64,000 nt of DNA from Humulus lupulus (Eukaryota > Streptophyta > Magnoliopsida > Rosales > Cannabaceae), in the NCBI RefSeq assembly GCF_963169125.1, contig NC_084795.1, positions 137,183,701-137,247,700 on the forward strand, given 5' to 3'. The position numbers and the translations under genes were made by a program. The notes under the pieces are model-generated. The model searched no databases. It had not been told where the DNA came from and worked only from the letters and a program-made list of their open reading frames with translations. Shown here piece by piece: positions 1-11,420 of this stretch. Within the stretch, counting starts at the first letter, position 1. Each line of letters opens with the position of its first letter.

Positions 1-499
1 GTTTCGAAGTTATTTTTTTACGGTAGCTTAGGTAAATATTTACTGTAGCCGCATGCAAGGGTTTGCTGGGTTTTGTGGGAATGAAGGGTGAAAGCCTCTT
101 AGGTTAGGGTATTGTTTGTAGTAGGAAGCCGTTTAGGAGCATGGTTTACAGGATGCATTTTCTGGGGAAAATTTTTTGGTATGATTTTTGGGATTTTAGT
201 TCAAAATATTCAGTATTTTGGGTGCAAAACCGGGTGGCTTAGGGGACACGCTTCACAGGCGGTTTTTCCTTTCATGCCTATTGGAACTTTCCCTCCAAGG
301 CAACATTTTAACCTGACCCTCCTGACACACGAATTCTGAGTAATCGGGGATTTGTTGGGAGCACAGGCGCGTGTTCATAGAACTGCGTGGTCTCACTCTC
401 CATGGGCTGGGCTTACCTCAGCTCGTGCAAAGAACACTCCTTTTGACTCTTCCTTATGCTTGGGTCGCCTTTTCTGAAATCTTTTCTTTTGTTCGCTAG
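1..499 (+). other. Upstream part of element B's antisense gene; no coding region seen
   Basis: No convincing coding sequence. By position it should hold 5' introns or leader of B's plus-strand antisense gene, because a good acceptor (pyrimidine-rich stretch ending in CTAG at 496-499) precedes the first recognisable exon. The promoter, polypurine tract and 3' LTR of B are not identifiable here and probably lie left of the window. Confidence 0.5.
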
Positions 500-1797
500 G
501 CGACCAGATGGCACCAAAGAAGAACGCTCCAAAGAAGATCGCGGGCAGCTCGGCCTCTCAACAAGACAAAGGAAAAGCGGTGATGCCCGAATCCCCGATC
601 CCCAACTTTGGGCCTGCGGTGGAACAGGAGCTCGAGGTGGCTCCTGACACATTCTTTGAGGCGGAGAAGATCGTCTCAAATATTACCGACCAGACGAAGG
701 TCAACAAAATATTCCTCTCCCATAACATCGGGCTGGGGAGAGCATCAGTGGTTGCCCAACCTCCCGCAGAGGGCGAGCGAAGCTGCGTGCTGCTTGACGA
801 GGCATTCGCGGCTTGGAGCGACGAGCATTTTAAGGCGGCGGCCTTCCTTCCATTGGATCAGTATTTTGCTGACTTCCTCAATTACGTGAAGTGTGCCCCC
901 TTCCAGCTCCCCCCCAACTCTTATCGGCTGTTGGCGGGGTTAAGATATTTATTCTTGAAGCAGGAGTGGGAGGTCCCCACTCCTGCAGACATTTTGTACT
1001 TTTTCTGCCTCAAGGCTAGCCCGGAGCAGCGGGGGCGAAGCGACGGGTTTTATTACTTAACCCGATTCCCCAACACGGCTGTGGTCATCGAGCTGCCCAG
1101 CCACCCCAACGACTTTAAAGATCAATTCTTTATGTCGACGGGGTTCAGAAACTGCGAGCTCCACTACTTCAATCGTCCTCGTAAGTGCTTTTCAACCTTA
1201 GCTCGTAAGTTAAGTATCGTTTAGCTCCTCCTGTATCCCTTTCTGACTTAGATTACTCCTGCAGCTATCTTCGCAAGGACAAAGAAATCTGTGACCCTCG
1301 AGGCCCAATACGAGACACTGGCGGGCTTGCCCCACAGTGAGAAGGATTACCGCATGCTCATAACAAACGAGACGATGGTGGCCTGCAAGCTTATTTTCCC
1401 AAATCAGACTTTGAACCTAAGGAGGCCCCGGGGGCTTCCCCCAGCTCGCGACACCAGACCTACCATCGTGGAGGAGGTCACGGGGAATGAAGATGAGGAG
1501 GAAGAGGAGGATGAGGTTCCCCTCGTGAGGAACAAGAAACGGGCGTTGGAGGTCGCCCAAATAGCGGGCGAGGAGCGGATCCGATCCGGAGCAGCCGCGG
1601 GTCCTTCTGGCCAAGGTAACCCTTATTTGTTTAGGAACTTAGATAGGGGCCATTGCCGACCCCCGGCTAGCTAGGTTCAATCCCAGACAGATCGTCCAAC
1701 GTCACCGAAGAGATCCAGACTTGGATACAACCTTGCTCCACTGTGTCGACCAGCTCGTGCTGGATTACCAAGATAGCCGACCTAGGGGTACCGTAGT
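500..1797 (+). pseudogene. Antisense gene of element B, 5' exons (putative gypsy-type transposon protein), truncated
   Basis: Function unknown; related to the plant family annotated as putative gypsy-type transposon (Transposase_28-like). First ATG is at 508. Exon 1 runs to 1180 with donor GTAAGT at 1181; the next exon starts at 1265 after CTGCAG, and the reading phase agrees across that junction. Exon 2 ends near 1615 (donor GTAACC) in an acidic region rich in Asp/Glu; a third exon reaches 1797, but its acceptor is uncertain because the nearest choice (1635) meets a stop at 1640-1642. The core resembles A's antisense protein: a hydrophobic segment with APFQL then LLAG, then a PTP motif before a Tyr/Phe-rich strand. 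The LTR of C breaks the gene at 1798; the 3' end resumes near 19092 and the middle is missing. Confidence 0.7.
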
Positions 1798-2621
1798 TGT
1801 AATGCCCAAATTCTCTGAAGTGTTTAACGGCGTGAGTAGTAGGCCGGGAGGGCCATACTTGCTTAATTATGTTATTAATTGATTAAATGCATGTATATGT
1901 TGGTTATATTATGATGTGATGTGAAATGAATGCATGTGAGTCCATATTTCTTATTACAGGGGTGTGATGATAATTTGGCCCGTTGAGGGTAATTTGTGTA
2001 TTTGGGTGCATAACTTGGTTTGTGAATGAGATTCCATTATTATGGAGATATATTCGAGCTATTTGACATGAGACGGTTATTTTTAGTGGATTAGCGGTTT
2101 TTTCATAACGGGGTCAATTCTGGGGTAATAGAAATGTTCATTTGATGATAAATTAGGAATATTTGAGATCAGGGTGAAATTCAGGAGGTTTTGACTATAA
2201 TGTCCCCGGGGGTGTTTTCGGGACCCCGAGCATTAGGTTTTATTTGAGGTTACTTAAGGTTGAAGTAGCTTATCAGATAGAACATACGATAAGAAAACCT
2301 TCCGTTCTCCCTTTTCAAAGTCTGTTTTACCGTTTAAGCCTTTTTGACGAAATCTTGAGTTCTAGGAGTCGGAATCGAGCGAGGATCGAGGCATAGTGAT
2401 CCTAGGAAAGATTAGAAGCTTCTTAACCGAAGGATTCGATGGAAAACAACCCAATTGAAGGTAATCGAAGTTTAAGTTTTGAGTTTTTCCGAGTTTCTAA
2501 GCTTTGAATTGATTTTATGAATTGTTGAGTTTCCGATCCGTTTGAACCTTGGGTTTTGAGGGTTTTAATGCATGGGGGAGCTTGGGAACTTTGTTTTGAT
2601 GATTGGGGAATGTTTAGGTAT
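1798..2621 (+). repeat. LTR of element C, left part
   Basis: Starts TGTAATGCCC and is clearly related to solo LTR I (39611-42386): both share the early GCCGGGAGGGCCATA stretch. It is cut at 2621 by A and resumes after A's right target-site copy at 17197. Combined length is about 2.39 kb, typical of long-LTR chromovirus families such as Tekay/Del. No target-site duplication for C can be shown because its right side is deleted. Confidence 0.85.
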
Positions 2622-3507
2622 TGTTATCCAGATTTCCGGATAGCGTTTAGATTGATGACCTCGGGGAAGCAGAATTATCGATGTCTTTCACGGTAGGTGA
2701 CCAGAGCTCGCGGATGAACAGAAAGGCTTCGCCTCTCCCGCTTAGTGTCTGGATTACTCTTCCAAGCAAACACAATATGGAAACTCGTCAACTCTCCCGG
2801 ACTCCCGAAGGGGTATCCTTCGGGGAAGCTCCTTCCAGGAGAAGCTCTTCGAGTGGTCTCTGCGGAAGCAGTTCCGTGCCTCGCACGGAACAAAGCCAAA
2901 CGGTCGAGTCCTGGAGGAGGCATATTTGGAATGATATCCGCCTGACACAGGATCCCGCCTGACACGCCCGTCAAGTCAAAGCCGCACACATCCCAGCACG
3001 CCTAAGGGTACCTTTTCGCCCACTGTTCCGCTGACAACTTGGAAAAGACGGCTGACTTTGTGTGTTCCCCATACTTTCACGTAAATATACCCACATAGAG
3101 TCTTGTAGCCATGCTACTACAGTAATTGTATCCCTATTTATGGCTGGTGTAATTAAGACTCATGTACGTAGAGAAAAACCCTAATCCAAAACCCTAGCTA
3201 TAAAGACCCCTTCATTTTACAAGAAGGGGGACGAAAAAATGATATAGCAAAAACTCTACTAAAATCTCTCTAGCTTCATCTTCTTCAAGAGAACCCGAGA
3301 GAAACACTGTGAGTGTGTGAAGTTCTTGTGCACCAGCCATCTTACTGTAACCTTTTCCAAGTATAATAACATCGACTCGTGGACTAGGGCTTGTTAACGC
3401 CTGAACCACGTAAAAACACTGTTTGTTTAGTTACATTTCAGCATTTCTACAGTTCTTATCTTTTTATTATTCCGTTAGTTATTCGTTTCCGAAAAACTCG
3501 GTAAACA
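2622..3507 (+). repeat. 5' LTR of element A
   Basis: Direct repeat of 16306-17191. It contains several perfect or near-perfect hairpins, for example CCGAAGG-GGTAT-CCTTCGG near 2804-2822 and TTCCGTGC-CTC-GCACGGAA near 2870-2888, which give the segment 2680-2990 a structured, GC-rich character unlike the AT-rich 3' part that holds the promoter. Short open frames on both strands in the hairpin segment occur in both LTRs and look incidental. Confidence 0.95.
3198..3206 (+). promoter_or_regulatory. TATA box of element A 5' LTR
   Basis: CTATAAAGA in an otherwise ordinary AT-rich context, identical in the 3' LTR at 16882-16890. Transcription would be expected to start about 30 bp downstream, near 3230, which would define the U3/R border. 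Inference from the motif only. Confidence 0.6.
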
Positions 3508-3527
3508 TTTTGGTGCTTTCATTGAGA
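3508..3527 (+). other. Probable primer-binding site of element A
   Basis: TTTGGTGCTTTCATTGAGAG follows the LTR directly. The same 20-mer lies next to B's 5' LTR on the minus strand (26773-26792) although the LTRs themselves are unrelated, which argues for function. The TGG start fits pairing with a tRNA CCA end. I cannot name the tRNA with confidence. Confidence 0.6.
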
Positions 3528-3594
3528 GCTGTAGGAAGTTGTTAGTCAGCTCTTTTTCTGTGTACGTTTTCTGTATTCACTTCGTGCTAAAGAG

Positions 3595-6500
3595 ATGGTG
3601 ACTACGAGAAAATCCGCTGTTGACAAAAATGCTACGGTCAACCCCGATACCGTGATGGAAGATGTGGTGCAAAGCGAACCCTTAGACTACCAAGGTGAAG
3701 ACCCGACATCCCGCCAGGATCGGGTCAGTACCGAAGATACAACATACTTAGAAGACGAAGAAGAGTATGTCCAAGACAGTTATTACAAGGACGGCTGCTA
3801 CTATGAGAAGGACCCAGAACTGGTCCAAGTAGCCGAAGAACTGGTGGCCACTAAGGCCAAGCTTGCTGAGCAGGAGCGCGTCTCCGAAAGAATGCAACGC
3901 ATGATGGAACGCCTCCAAAGTAATTTCAGAGATCTAGGCGACTCGGACAAGGATGCCTCTGTTCTAGGTGGTGCTGATGCCCCCATGCCGGATCCAGCCG
4001 CTGCTGGACCATCCAATGCCGCCCCTAACAAGGGCAAAGAAAAAGTTGGAGAGCCTGTGCGCGCTGACGCCCCTGCACCTCCTAAAGGCGTGAATCACCA
4101 GGCCGACTGCCCCCCCCGCGCGCACAAGGTCTCTGGCGCTCCTAAGCCCAGACGTCCTTCAGCCCCAAGGGGGCACTCTGTGCCTAAAGGGCCCGGTGCT
4201 AAGGTACCCAGGCCTAGGGGAAGGAACAACCGCCCCAGTGATTCCGTCAATCAGGACGGTCGGGCTGCGAACTCGCACTCCGAAGATAGCTGGTCCACGG
4301 TGGACCTAAGAAGAAGGTTGGAGGCCAAGTATGAAAAGGCCAAAGGGGAAAAGGCCCGGCCTCGCGGAGATGACCTCCGAAATCATATTAATGACAAGCT
4401 CCGGGGACGTGACCTCCCGGAAAGTGATACGAAGAGGCTCGAGGAACAGATTGCTGCCTTGACCAAGCTGGTCCGGAAGCAAAGTGGGGCCCTGTCAGAT
4501 TCTGAGGAGGAAGACCCGGAACCATGTATTAGGAGGATCGCGGAAACGTCCCTCCCGGATAACTTCAAAATGCCTCACATAGAATTATATGATGGGAGGA
4601 CAGACCCGCGTACCCACCTAGCTAAATACAATAAAATGATGCAAGTGGCGCGTGTCAGTGAGGACGCCAAATGCATGTGCTTCTCACTCACCCTTACCAA
4701 GTCCGCGGAGGACTGGTGGAAAAGATTAGCTCCCGGATCAATCCACAGTTGGAAGGAGCTACAGTCCGCGTTTAGGAGGCAGTTTATTGCTGCCCGCGAC
4801 CACGACATGGAGGTTGGTTCCTTAACCAACGTCAAGCAGCAACCCACTGAGAACCTCAAAGCTTTCATTCAGAGAATGATGGAAGCTGCTGCAAAAACCA
4901 AGGTCAGCGATGACATGAAGTTGATCGCCCTTCAATCGGGCCTTACTGTCGGCTCCCTGCTATGGGGGGAAATGCAAAGGAGACGGGCAGAAACGCTGTC
5001 CGAATTCATGTCAAAAGCTCAGGGAATCATCAACCTTGAGGATGCCTACCAGCAGGCCTTTGGAGTTCCCCCGGCTCCAACGCCTTCCGTGACTGCGCCG
5101 AGCTTTGCTTCGCAAGCTCCCGCACCAGCCCTCACGCTTCCAGGAGCCCGATTCACTCCAAGTGTGTATGGGCCTTCCGCGTCTGCTCAGACGCCGAGTC
5201 AAACCCATTTCTCTGGGTACGGAGCAGTACAAACCGGATGTAGTATCGCTCCTGGCATGCCGCAGCCGCAAGCGGAAGCCCCAGAACGAAATTTGAGCCA
5301 ATCGCGGAGCAAACGAAGCGGAAGAAACTCCAACCGGGGAGACCATTCAAAGAAACCCCGGAAGGACTATGAGCCCAAGTTCACGGAATATACCAGTTTG
5401 ATAGACTCGCGAGAGAATGTCTATCGGGCGACCTGTAATATGGTCAACTACAGGAAGCCCCCGAAAGTGTCTCACGGAGGAAGGCGTCCGCGAGACTCCA
5501 ATAAGAGGTGTGAGTTCCACGGAGACGTGGGGCACACCACGAACGAGTGCCTTCAGCTGAAGGATGAGATCGAGTCCCTGGCAAGAGCGGGACACCTCGG
5601 TCAGTGGGTGAGGATACCCATTATCTATCCCGGACAGGGGATAGTTCACGGAGCTGCATATTCCCCGGGACAGAGGGGGGCCGCTAGCGCTCCTGGAGCC
5701 GGTCACCCCCAAACTCCCGGGTCTCAGTTCCCCGCACTTCCTGCTCCACCCGCTCCGGCGCCCATTGCCTTGTTGGCTCCAGGACCAGGCAACCCATATC
5801 CGCCCGGCCTTGCTCCGCCACCCGTTGACGGACACGTCACCACCATTTCCGGAGGACCACACCTTGCCGGAAGCACCCGCAACTCCCAGAAGAGGTACTT
5901 GAAGGAGTTAGAGCACGCCGAGGAGATGTGCGCCTTGGTTCAATCACCTGCTCAACGTCCCCGAATGATGGATCTTCCCATCACCTTCACGGAGGATGAT
6001 GCTCGACATGTGCACTTCCCCCACAACGATCCCCTCGTGGTGGAAGCCCAGATTGCCAATAAGAAGGTCTCACGGATCTTGGTCGATAACGGAAGCTCCG
6101 TGAACATCCTCTTCAAAGCGGCCTTCCACGCGATCGGATTGACCGAGACAGACCTGGCCCCATGCCCCATCCAGCTTCAAGGTTTCAATGGGGACGCACT
6201 CATGCCATTAGGGAAAATTCAACTGCCAGTCACCCTCAGAGGAGAAAGCGACGCTTGTGCCTTCAAGCATAGCACATTCGTGGTGGTCGACTGCCCCACG
6301 GCGTATAATGCCATCTTAGGCCGACCGGTCCTGATCGATTGTGGGGCCATAACCTCGATACGCCACTTATGTTTGAAGTTTCCATGCGACGATGGGCATA
6401 TTGGCACCCTCCGAGGAGACCAAAGAAGTGCACGGAGCTGTTATAACGTCTCCGTCCGATCCGTCTACACGGTCCAGGAGACGTTTGCTGCCATTCCTTT

Positions 6501-8436
6501 GGCGGAAGAATTGCCAGAAACTGGGGGTGCTCAGGAGGCATACTTTGACGAACTCGACCCAAGAGTGGGAATCGAGAAAGCAATAGAGCCGATGGAGGAA
6601 GTCGAAGAGGTGATCCTCAACCCGGGAGAACCCACCAAGGTCATTCAGGTGGGGAAAAACCTGCCGTCGGCCGTTCGAGATAAGATCGTAGCCACTGTGA
6701 AGGATAATCAGGATATCCTGGCATGGTGCCACGCTGATATGACGGGGATTAATCCCAATGTTGCGTGCCACGCACTCAACATAGACCCATCTGCAACTCC
6801 AATTCGCCAAAAGAGGAGGCCGCTGGACCCAGTGAGAGCCGAAGCCGTCAAAGCTGAAGTGGACAAATTGATGTCCATAGGCTTTCTCCAGGAGTTGCAC
6901 TATCCCGTGTGGTTGGCCAACCCAGTTCTGGTCCCGAAACCCGATGGGTCCTGGAGAATGTGCATTGACTTCACGGACCTAAACAAGGCCTGCCCGAAAG
7001 ATTGTTTCCCTCTCCCGCGAATCGATCAGATGGTAGACGCTACTTCCGAGTACGAACTCTTATCCTTCATGGATGCGTACTCCGGATACAACCAGATCAA
7101 GATGCGTGTCACGGACCAGGAACACACCAGCTTCCTCACGGACAAGGGTGTCTACTGTTACGTGGTCATGCCTTTCGGTTTGAAGAATGCTGGGGCGACG
7201 TACCAGCGTCTGGTAAACAGAATGTTCAAGGACCAACTGGGGAGGAACATGGAGGTGTACGTGGACGACATGTTGGTAAAGTCCAAGACCTCCGGGGACC
7301 ACAGTGACGACCTTGAGGAAGCTTTCGCCGTGATCCGAAAGTACGGGATGAAACTAAATCCAAAGAAATGTACTTTCGGGGTCTCGTCTGGGAAGTTCCT
7401 CGGTTTCATTGTCAGCTCCCGCGGAGTGGAAGCCAACCCTGAGAAAATAAAGGCGTTCATAGATATGCCTTCCCCCCGGAAACATAAGGATGTCCAGAGC
7501 GTCACCGGAAGGATAGCTGCTCTCAGCCGCTTCGTATCCAAGGCCACTGACAAGTGTATCCCCTTCTTCAATGTGTTGCGAGGAAACAAGAAGTTCGAGT
7601 GGACCCCCGAATGCGAAGCAGCCTTCCAACACCTCAAAGAACATTTAACCCGAGCTCCCATTCTGTCCAAACCTGTCGAAGGAGAGGCGTTGTTCTTATA
7701 CTTAGCTGTGACTGAGCACGCAGTAAGTGCCGCTCTCGTCCGGGAAGATGGCCGTATCCAGCTCCCTGTGTATTACGTAAGCAAGAGGTTATTGGACGCC
7801 GAGTCCAGATATTCGATGATCGAGAAACTCTCCCTCTGCTTGCTGATCGCTTCACGGAAGCTGAGGCCATATTTCCAGGCGCACACCATCAAAGTACTCA
7901 CCAACCACCCTCTCCGACAAGTCCTGCAGAAGCCCGAGTCTTCTGGCAGATTGCTTAAGTGGGCCATGGAACTGAGCCAGTTCGACGTCCACTACCAACC
8001 ACGTGTTTCCATAAAAGGTCAAGCTCTCGCGAACTTTATTGTGGAATGCTCGGGAATGAATGACCTCCCGGAAGATCCTGTCCCGGAACTTCCCACCTGG
8101 AAGGTCTATGTAGACGGAACCTCAAATGAAAAAGGAGCTGGAGCGGGGGTCATCCTAATATCTCCCCAAGGGCATCAGCTCCAGAGCGCCATCCGTTTCG
8201 CGTTCCCAGCATCCAACAACGAGGCAGAACACGAAGCCATGTTAGCTGGGTTACGACTGGCCAGAGAAGTCGGAGCCCAAAAAATCGAAGTATACAGCGA
8301 CTCCCTACTTGTGGTAAACCAAATATCCGGGGAATACCAGACGAAAGGCGAAAGAATGGCTGCCTACGTGTCTCTCTCCCGCGATCTACTGCAGCATTTC
8401 AAAGGCTACCAAATCCGCCAGGTCCCCCGGGACTAG
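3595..8436 (+). CDS. Element A gag-protease-RT-RNase H polyprotein, stopped inside the second RNase H
   Basis: 1613-residue open frame. An acidic and proline-rich N-terminus precedes the gag domain at about residues 325-455. A knuckle with C639, H642, H647 and C652 follows. Protease motif VDNGSS has its catalytic Asp at 831. The reverse transcriptase spans about 1090-1290 with YVDD (Asp 1224 and 1225). The first RNase H (about 1365-1480) looks inactive: Asn replaces the expected Asp at 1437 and 1480. The second, archaeal-like RNase H, the hallmark of Tat elements, starts near 1500 with Asp1507, Glu1543 and Asp1569. TAG at 8434-8436 interrupts it where relatives usually have Gln; the last catalytic Asp lies after the stop at 8449-8451. 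Start ATG at 3595 matches the MVTTR start of B's gag. Confidence 0.93.
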   Translation: MVTTRKSAVDKNATVNPDTVMEDVVQSEPLDYQGEDPTSRQDRVSTEDTTYLEDEEEYVQDSYYKDGCYYEKDPELVQVAEELVATKAKLAEQERVSERMQRMMERLQSNFRDLGDSDKDASVLGGADAPMPDPAAAGPSNAAPNKGKEKVGEPVRADAPAPPKGVNHQADCPPRAHKVSGAPKPRRPSAPRGHSVPKGPGAKVPRPRGRNNRPSDSVNQDGRAANSHSEDSWSTVDLRRRLEAKYEKAKGEKARPRGDDLRNHINDKLRGRDLPESDTKRLEEQIAALTKLVRKQSGALSDSEEEDPEPCIRRIAETSLPDNFKMPHIELYDGRTDPRTHLAKYNKMMQVARVSEDAKCMCFSLTLTKSAEDWWKRLAPGSIHSWKELQSAFRRQFIAARDHDMEVGSLTNVKQQPTENLKAFIQRMMEAAAKTKVSDDMKLIALQSGLTVGSLLWGEMQRRRAETLSEFMSKAQGIINLEDAYQQAFGVPPAPTPSVTAPSFASQAPAPALTLPGARFTPSVYGPSASAQTPSQTHFSGYGAVQTGCSIAPGMPQPQAEAPERNLSQSRSKRSGRNSNRGDHSKKPRKDYEPKFTEYTSLIDSRENVYRATCNMVNYRKPPKVSHGGRRPRDSNKRCEFHGDVGHTTNECLQLKDEIESLARAGHLGQWVRIPIIYPGQGIVHGAAYSPGQRGAASAPGAGHPQTPGSQFPALPAPPAPAPIALLAPGPGNPYPPGLAPPPVDGHVTTISGGPHLAGSTRNSQKRYLKELEHAEEMCALVQSPAQRPRMMDLPITFTEDDARHVHFPHNDPLVVEAQIANKKVSRILVDNGSSVNILFKAAFHAIGLTETDLAPCPIQLQGFNGDALMPLGKIQLPVTLRGESDACAFKHSTFVVVDCPTAYNAILGRPVLIDCGAITSIRHLCLKFPCDDGHIGTLRGDQRSARSCYNVSVRSVYTVQETFAAIPLAEELPETGGAQEAYFDELDPRVGIEKAIEPMEEVEEVILNPGEPTKVIQVGKNLPSAVRDKIVATVKDNQDILAWCHADMTGINPNVACHALNIDPSATPIRQKRRPLDPVRAEAVKAEVDKLMSIGFLQELHYPVWLANPVLVPKPDGSWRMCIDFTDLNKACPKDCFPLPRIDQMVDATSEYELLSFMDAYSGYNQIKMRVTDQEHTSFLTDKGVYCYVVMPFGLKNAGATYQRLVNRMFKDQLGRNMEVYVDDMLVKSKTSGDHSDDLEEAFAVIRKYGMKLNPKKCTFGVSSGKFLGFIVSSRGVEANPEKIKAFIDMPSPRKHKDVQSVTGRIAALSRFVSKATDKCIPFFNVLRGNKKFEWTPECEAAFQHLKEHLTRAPILSKPVEGEALFLYLAVTEHAVSAALVREDGRIQLPVYYVSKRLLDAESRYSMIEKLSLCLLIASRKLRPYFQAHTIKVLTNHPLRQVLQKPESSGRLLKWAMELSQFDVHYQPRVSIKGQALANFIVECSGMNDLPEDPVPELPTWKVYVDGTSNEKGAGAGVILISPQGHQLQSAIRFAFPASNNEAEHEAMLAGLRLAREVGAQKIEVYSDSLLVVNQISGEYQTKGERMAAYVSLSRDLLQHFKGYQIRQVPRD

Positions 8437-9811
8437 AACTCACTCGCGGACACGCTGGCCAAGCTTGCGACGGACCCGGAGATTGAACAGTATGGCTTAG
8501 TCCCCATCAGGCACTTAGAAGCCCCCAGTACTGAGACACGAAGGATAAACGCCATCATCGACCATTCCCACTCCTGGATAGGACCCATCCTCAGATTTCT
8601 CACCACCGGAGAGCTCCCCACTGATAAAGCTGACGCAAGGAAGCTCCAATATCAAGCTCCCCGATACGTGGTTATGGATGGAAAGCTTTACCGCAGGGGG
8701 TTGTCCATACCCTTCCTTAGGTGTGTTGCCGGAACCGAAGTCAGCACCATCATCCATGAGATTCACGGAGGCTTCTGTGGCGATCATACCTCCGGGCTGA
8801 GCCTCTCCAAAAAGATCCTTCGACAAGGATACTTCTGGCCCACCATGAAGAAAGATTGTGTGGATTATGTCAGGAAGTGTGATCAGTGCCAGAGGTACGC
8901 CAAGGTTCCGCGAGCGCCGCCTACAGAAATTACCCTAATGACCAGCCCCTGGCCGTTCGTCGTTTGGGGCATTGACCTAGTAGGTTCCCTCCCAACTGGA
9001 AAGGGTGGAGTGAAGTACGCCATAGTCGCGGTAGACTACTTCACCAAATGGGCTGAAGCTGAACCTATGAACACAGCCACATAAAAAAAAAGCACTGGAT
9101 TTTGTCATCAGGAATATAGTGTGTCGTTTTGGGCTTCCACGGAAAATTGTGTCCGACAACGGAAAGCAGTTTGACAGTGAACACTTCACGAACTTCTGTG
9201 CTTCGCATGGAATTATCAAAAGCTTTTCCGCAGTCGCCAGACCCCAGGCTAATGGGCAAGTGGAAGCTGTAAACAAAATATTAAAGACCACGTTGAAGAA
9301 AAAACTCCAAGCCTGCAAGGCTCACTGGCCGGAAGAACTTCCGCGAGTACTTTGGGCCTATCGCACAACAGAGAGAACTTCGACGGGGCACACGCCTTAT
9401 TCCATGACCTTCGGTTGCGAGGCCGTCATCCCAGTAGAAGCTATGATCCCCTCTCACAGGCAAGACACCTACGATCCTACCCGGAACCATGCCCTCCTCC
9501 AGGAGTCCTTGGACATGATCGAGGAGCTCCGGGAGCAGTCGCAGGTCCAACTAAAAATGTACCAAGGCAAGATAGCCCGACACTTTAACATGAGAGTCCA
9601 GAGCCGTACATTCGAAGTTGGGGATCTTGTCCTACGGAGAGTATTTCCTGCTACGCAGGATCCGGGAGTAGGAGTCCTCGGACCCAACTGGGAAGGCCCC
9701 TACGAAGTCCAAGAAAAAGTGGGCCATGGGACGTATCACTTAAAGAGACTCGACGGATCTAAAGTCCCGCGCGCCTGGAACGCGGAGCACCTCCGCCGTT
9801 ACTACCAGTAG
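8437..9811 (+). pseudogene. Element A integrase, separated by a stop and broken by a frameshift
   Basis: Same frame as gag-pol up to 9084. The zinc-binding region is complete: His at 8764 and 8785, Cys at 8878 and 8887. Catalytic core: Asp at 8974, Asp at 9155 and Glu at 9263, the last two with the canonical 35-residue spacing. The frame changes at an A-rich run near 9082-9090, between the first Asp and the second, so the core is split between frames. The C-terminal part (to 9811) contains the GPNWEGPY stretch and ends in RRYYQ, as in B. There is no chromodomain, as expected for Tat. All three catalytic residues survive; only the stop at 8434 and the slip near 9085 prevent a continuous pol. 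Confidence 0.9.
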
Positions 9812-10370
9812 GCCCCGGACCATCCAGTCGGAAGTCCTTGGTGAAAATAGCAAAAGTGAAAAATGTGGAAATAATCCTCCCTGTTGTAAAACTCACGCCT
9901 AGCAGGCTAATTTAATGAAACACGGAGAGATTCACTCCGCTTTTACTGCACTTTTTATCCCTGTGTTCAAAGCTGCGTTTTAACAAGTGACCACGCGGTC
10001 CGGAGACGTCCGGACCCCACGCTCACTTGGGGGGTATACATGGCTAAGGCATAGCCATACGCCCCTTGAACAAAACGTACACAGAACACCACTTATGTGC
10101 TAGCATTGTGTTTGAAATTTTTAAATTGTTTGAAATGTTTAAATTGTTAAGCTTAGGTTTATTTGTTGCCATGAACATGCTTGCATTACGTGTCATATGT
10201 GCATTATGTGCTTATGTGAAAATTGCCATGGAAATGCCTGCCATTATGTATCATGAGAATTATCTCCTGTGTAGCCCAGCGATGGACGGGACTGGGGGTT
10301 GAGGCACGTTCATAGAGCTACGCCAAAACACCCCCAACTCCCTGACAAGTCCTTTGCAGAATTCTCCGCG
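9812..10370 (+). other. Spacer after pol of element A with a strong hairpin
   Basis: Non-coding. The main feature is a perfect 8-bp stem with a 4-base loop at 9997-10016 (GGTCCGGA-GACG-TCCGGACC), about 190 bp after the pol stop, followed by TGGCTA-AGGCA-TAGCCA near 10040. These sit just before the tandem repeat array. Role unknown. Confidence 0.6.
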
Positions 10371-10790
10371 ATCGCTGTAGATCTTTGCTTCGCAAACTCC
10401 AGCTCCGGGTCTCGGAAGGCAAAAGATGGCAAGATCCGCGAACGCTGTAGAGCTTTGCTTCGCAAGCTCCAGCTCCGGATCCCGCAAGGCGAAAGATGGC
10501 AAGATCCGCGAACGCTGTAGAGCTTTGCTTCGCAAGCTCCAGCTCCGGATCCCGCAAGGCGAAAGATGGCAAGATCCGCGAGCGCTGTAGAGCTTTGCTT
10601 CGCAAGCTCCAGCTCCGGGTCCCGCAAGGCGAAAGTTGGCAAGATCCGCGAGCGCTGTAGAGCGTTGCTTCGCAAGCTCCAGCTCCGGGTCCAGCGAGGC
10701 GAAAGATGGCAAGATCCGCGACCGTTGTAAGCCTTGCTTCGCAGGCTCCAACTCCGGATCTCACAAAATAATGCATGGCAAGCTCCATGG
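10371..10790. repeat. 70-bp tandem repeat array in element A
   Basis: Six units with period 70 start near 10371, 10441, 10511, 10581, 10651 and 10721; the last is degenerate. The middle units are nearly identical. Each carries a hairpin, GAGCTT-TGCTTCGC-AAGCTC (for example 10450-10469), and a GCAAGATCCGCG stretch. The period is not a multiple of three, so the minus-strand open frames across it simply read the repeat in three phases. It lies where sense pol and the antisense gene converge. Confidence 0.9.
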
Positions 10791-11420
10791 CCATTGCAAG
10801 TTTCAGCTCCAGAAGCAGACATGCTTGATCCCCTCACTCACAGCCAGCTTTGCTTCGCAAAGCCCCTGCTCCAGGATCACACCTGGTGGGCGTGGCGATT
10901 TCCCCGACAGCAATAAGCCTTGCCTCGCAGGGCTCCGTGCCAGGTCCCTGAAGTCAGCCACCATGAGGTTCGCAACAACAGTTAGTTTTGCTTCGCAAAG
11001 ATCTAACCTTAAGTCTAGCGACGCTCACCAAAAGAACTCCCGTTCCAAACAATGGAACGACTCACCTTAGCAATCCCAGCGAACAGTATAACTACAAGTC
11101 CCGGGATTAGCTATTTGCCTCAGGAAAGCTAAAATACGGTGAAAGGAGCCTGGCCGTTGGAACCAGGAAACCTTCGTAACCTAGAAACTACATGGGAAAA
11201 GACATCATCCGTTAAAGCTTCAAGTGGGAAGTGCATAGGTTTTGGCCGTTGGAACCAAAACCCCATACGCCCCTACAACAGTTTCTACCGTATAAATGTC
11301 TACCCTAAGCGCAAAGATAAATAAAGAACTCGGCAGAAAAGAAAGGAGAATGCTATGATTATGGCAAAAATGTCCGCAATGAAAAACTCAAAATGAAAAA
11401 TAATTAAAGATAAAACCCCT
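10791..11420. other. Spacer between the repeat array and the 3' end of A's antisense gene
   Basis: Degenerate fragments resembling the 70-bp unit recur (GCTTCGCAAAG-like pieces at about 10850 and 10990). A GGCCGTTGGAACCA motif occurs twice, near 11152 and 11243. No supported gene. If the antisense transcript is polyadenylated, its end should fall here. Confidence 0.5.

Noticed and set aside
2675..2989. 104-residue minus-strand frame and plus-strand partners, also at 16359-16673
   Set aside because: Present in both LTRs of A and explained by GC-rich hairpin sequence; no recognisable domain.
10260..10837. Three overlapping minus-strand open frames of 158-175 residues
   Set aside because: They read the 70-bp array in its three phases; the similar peptides come from the DNA repeat, not from a gene.
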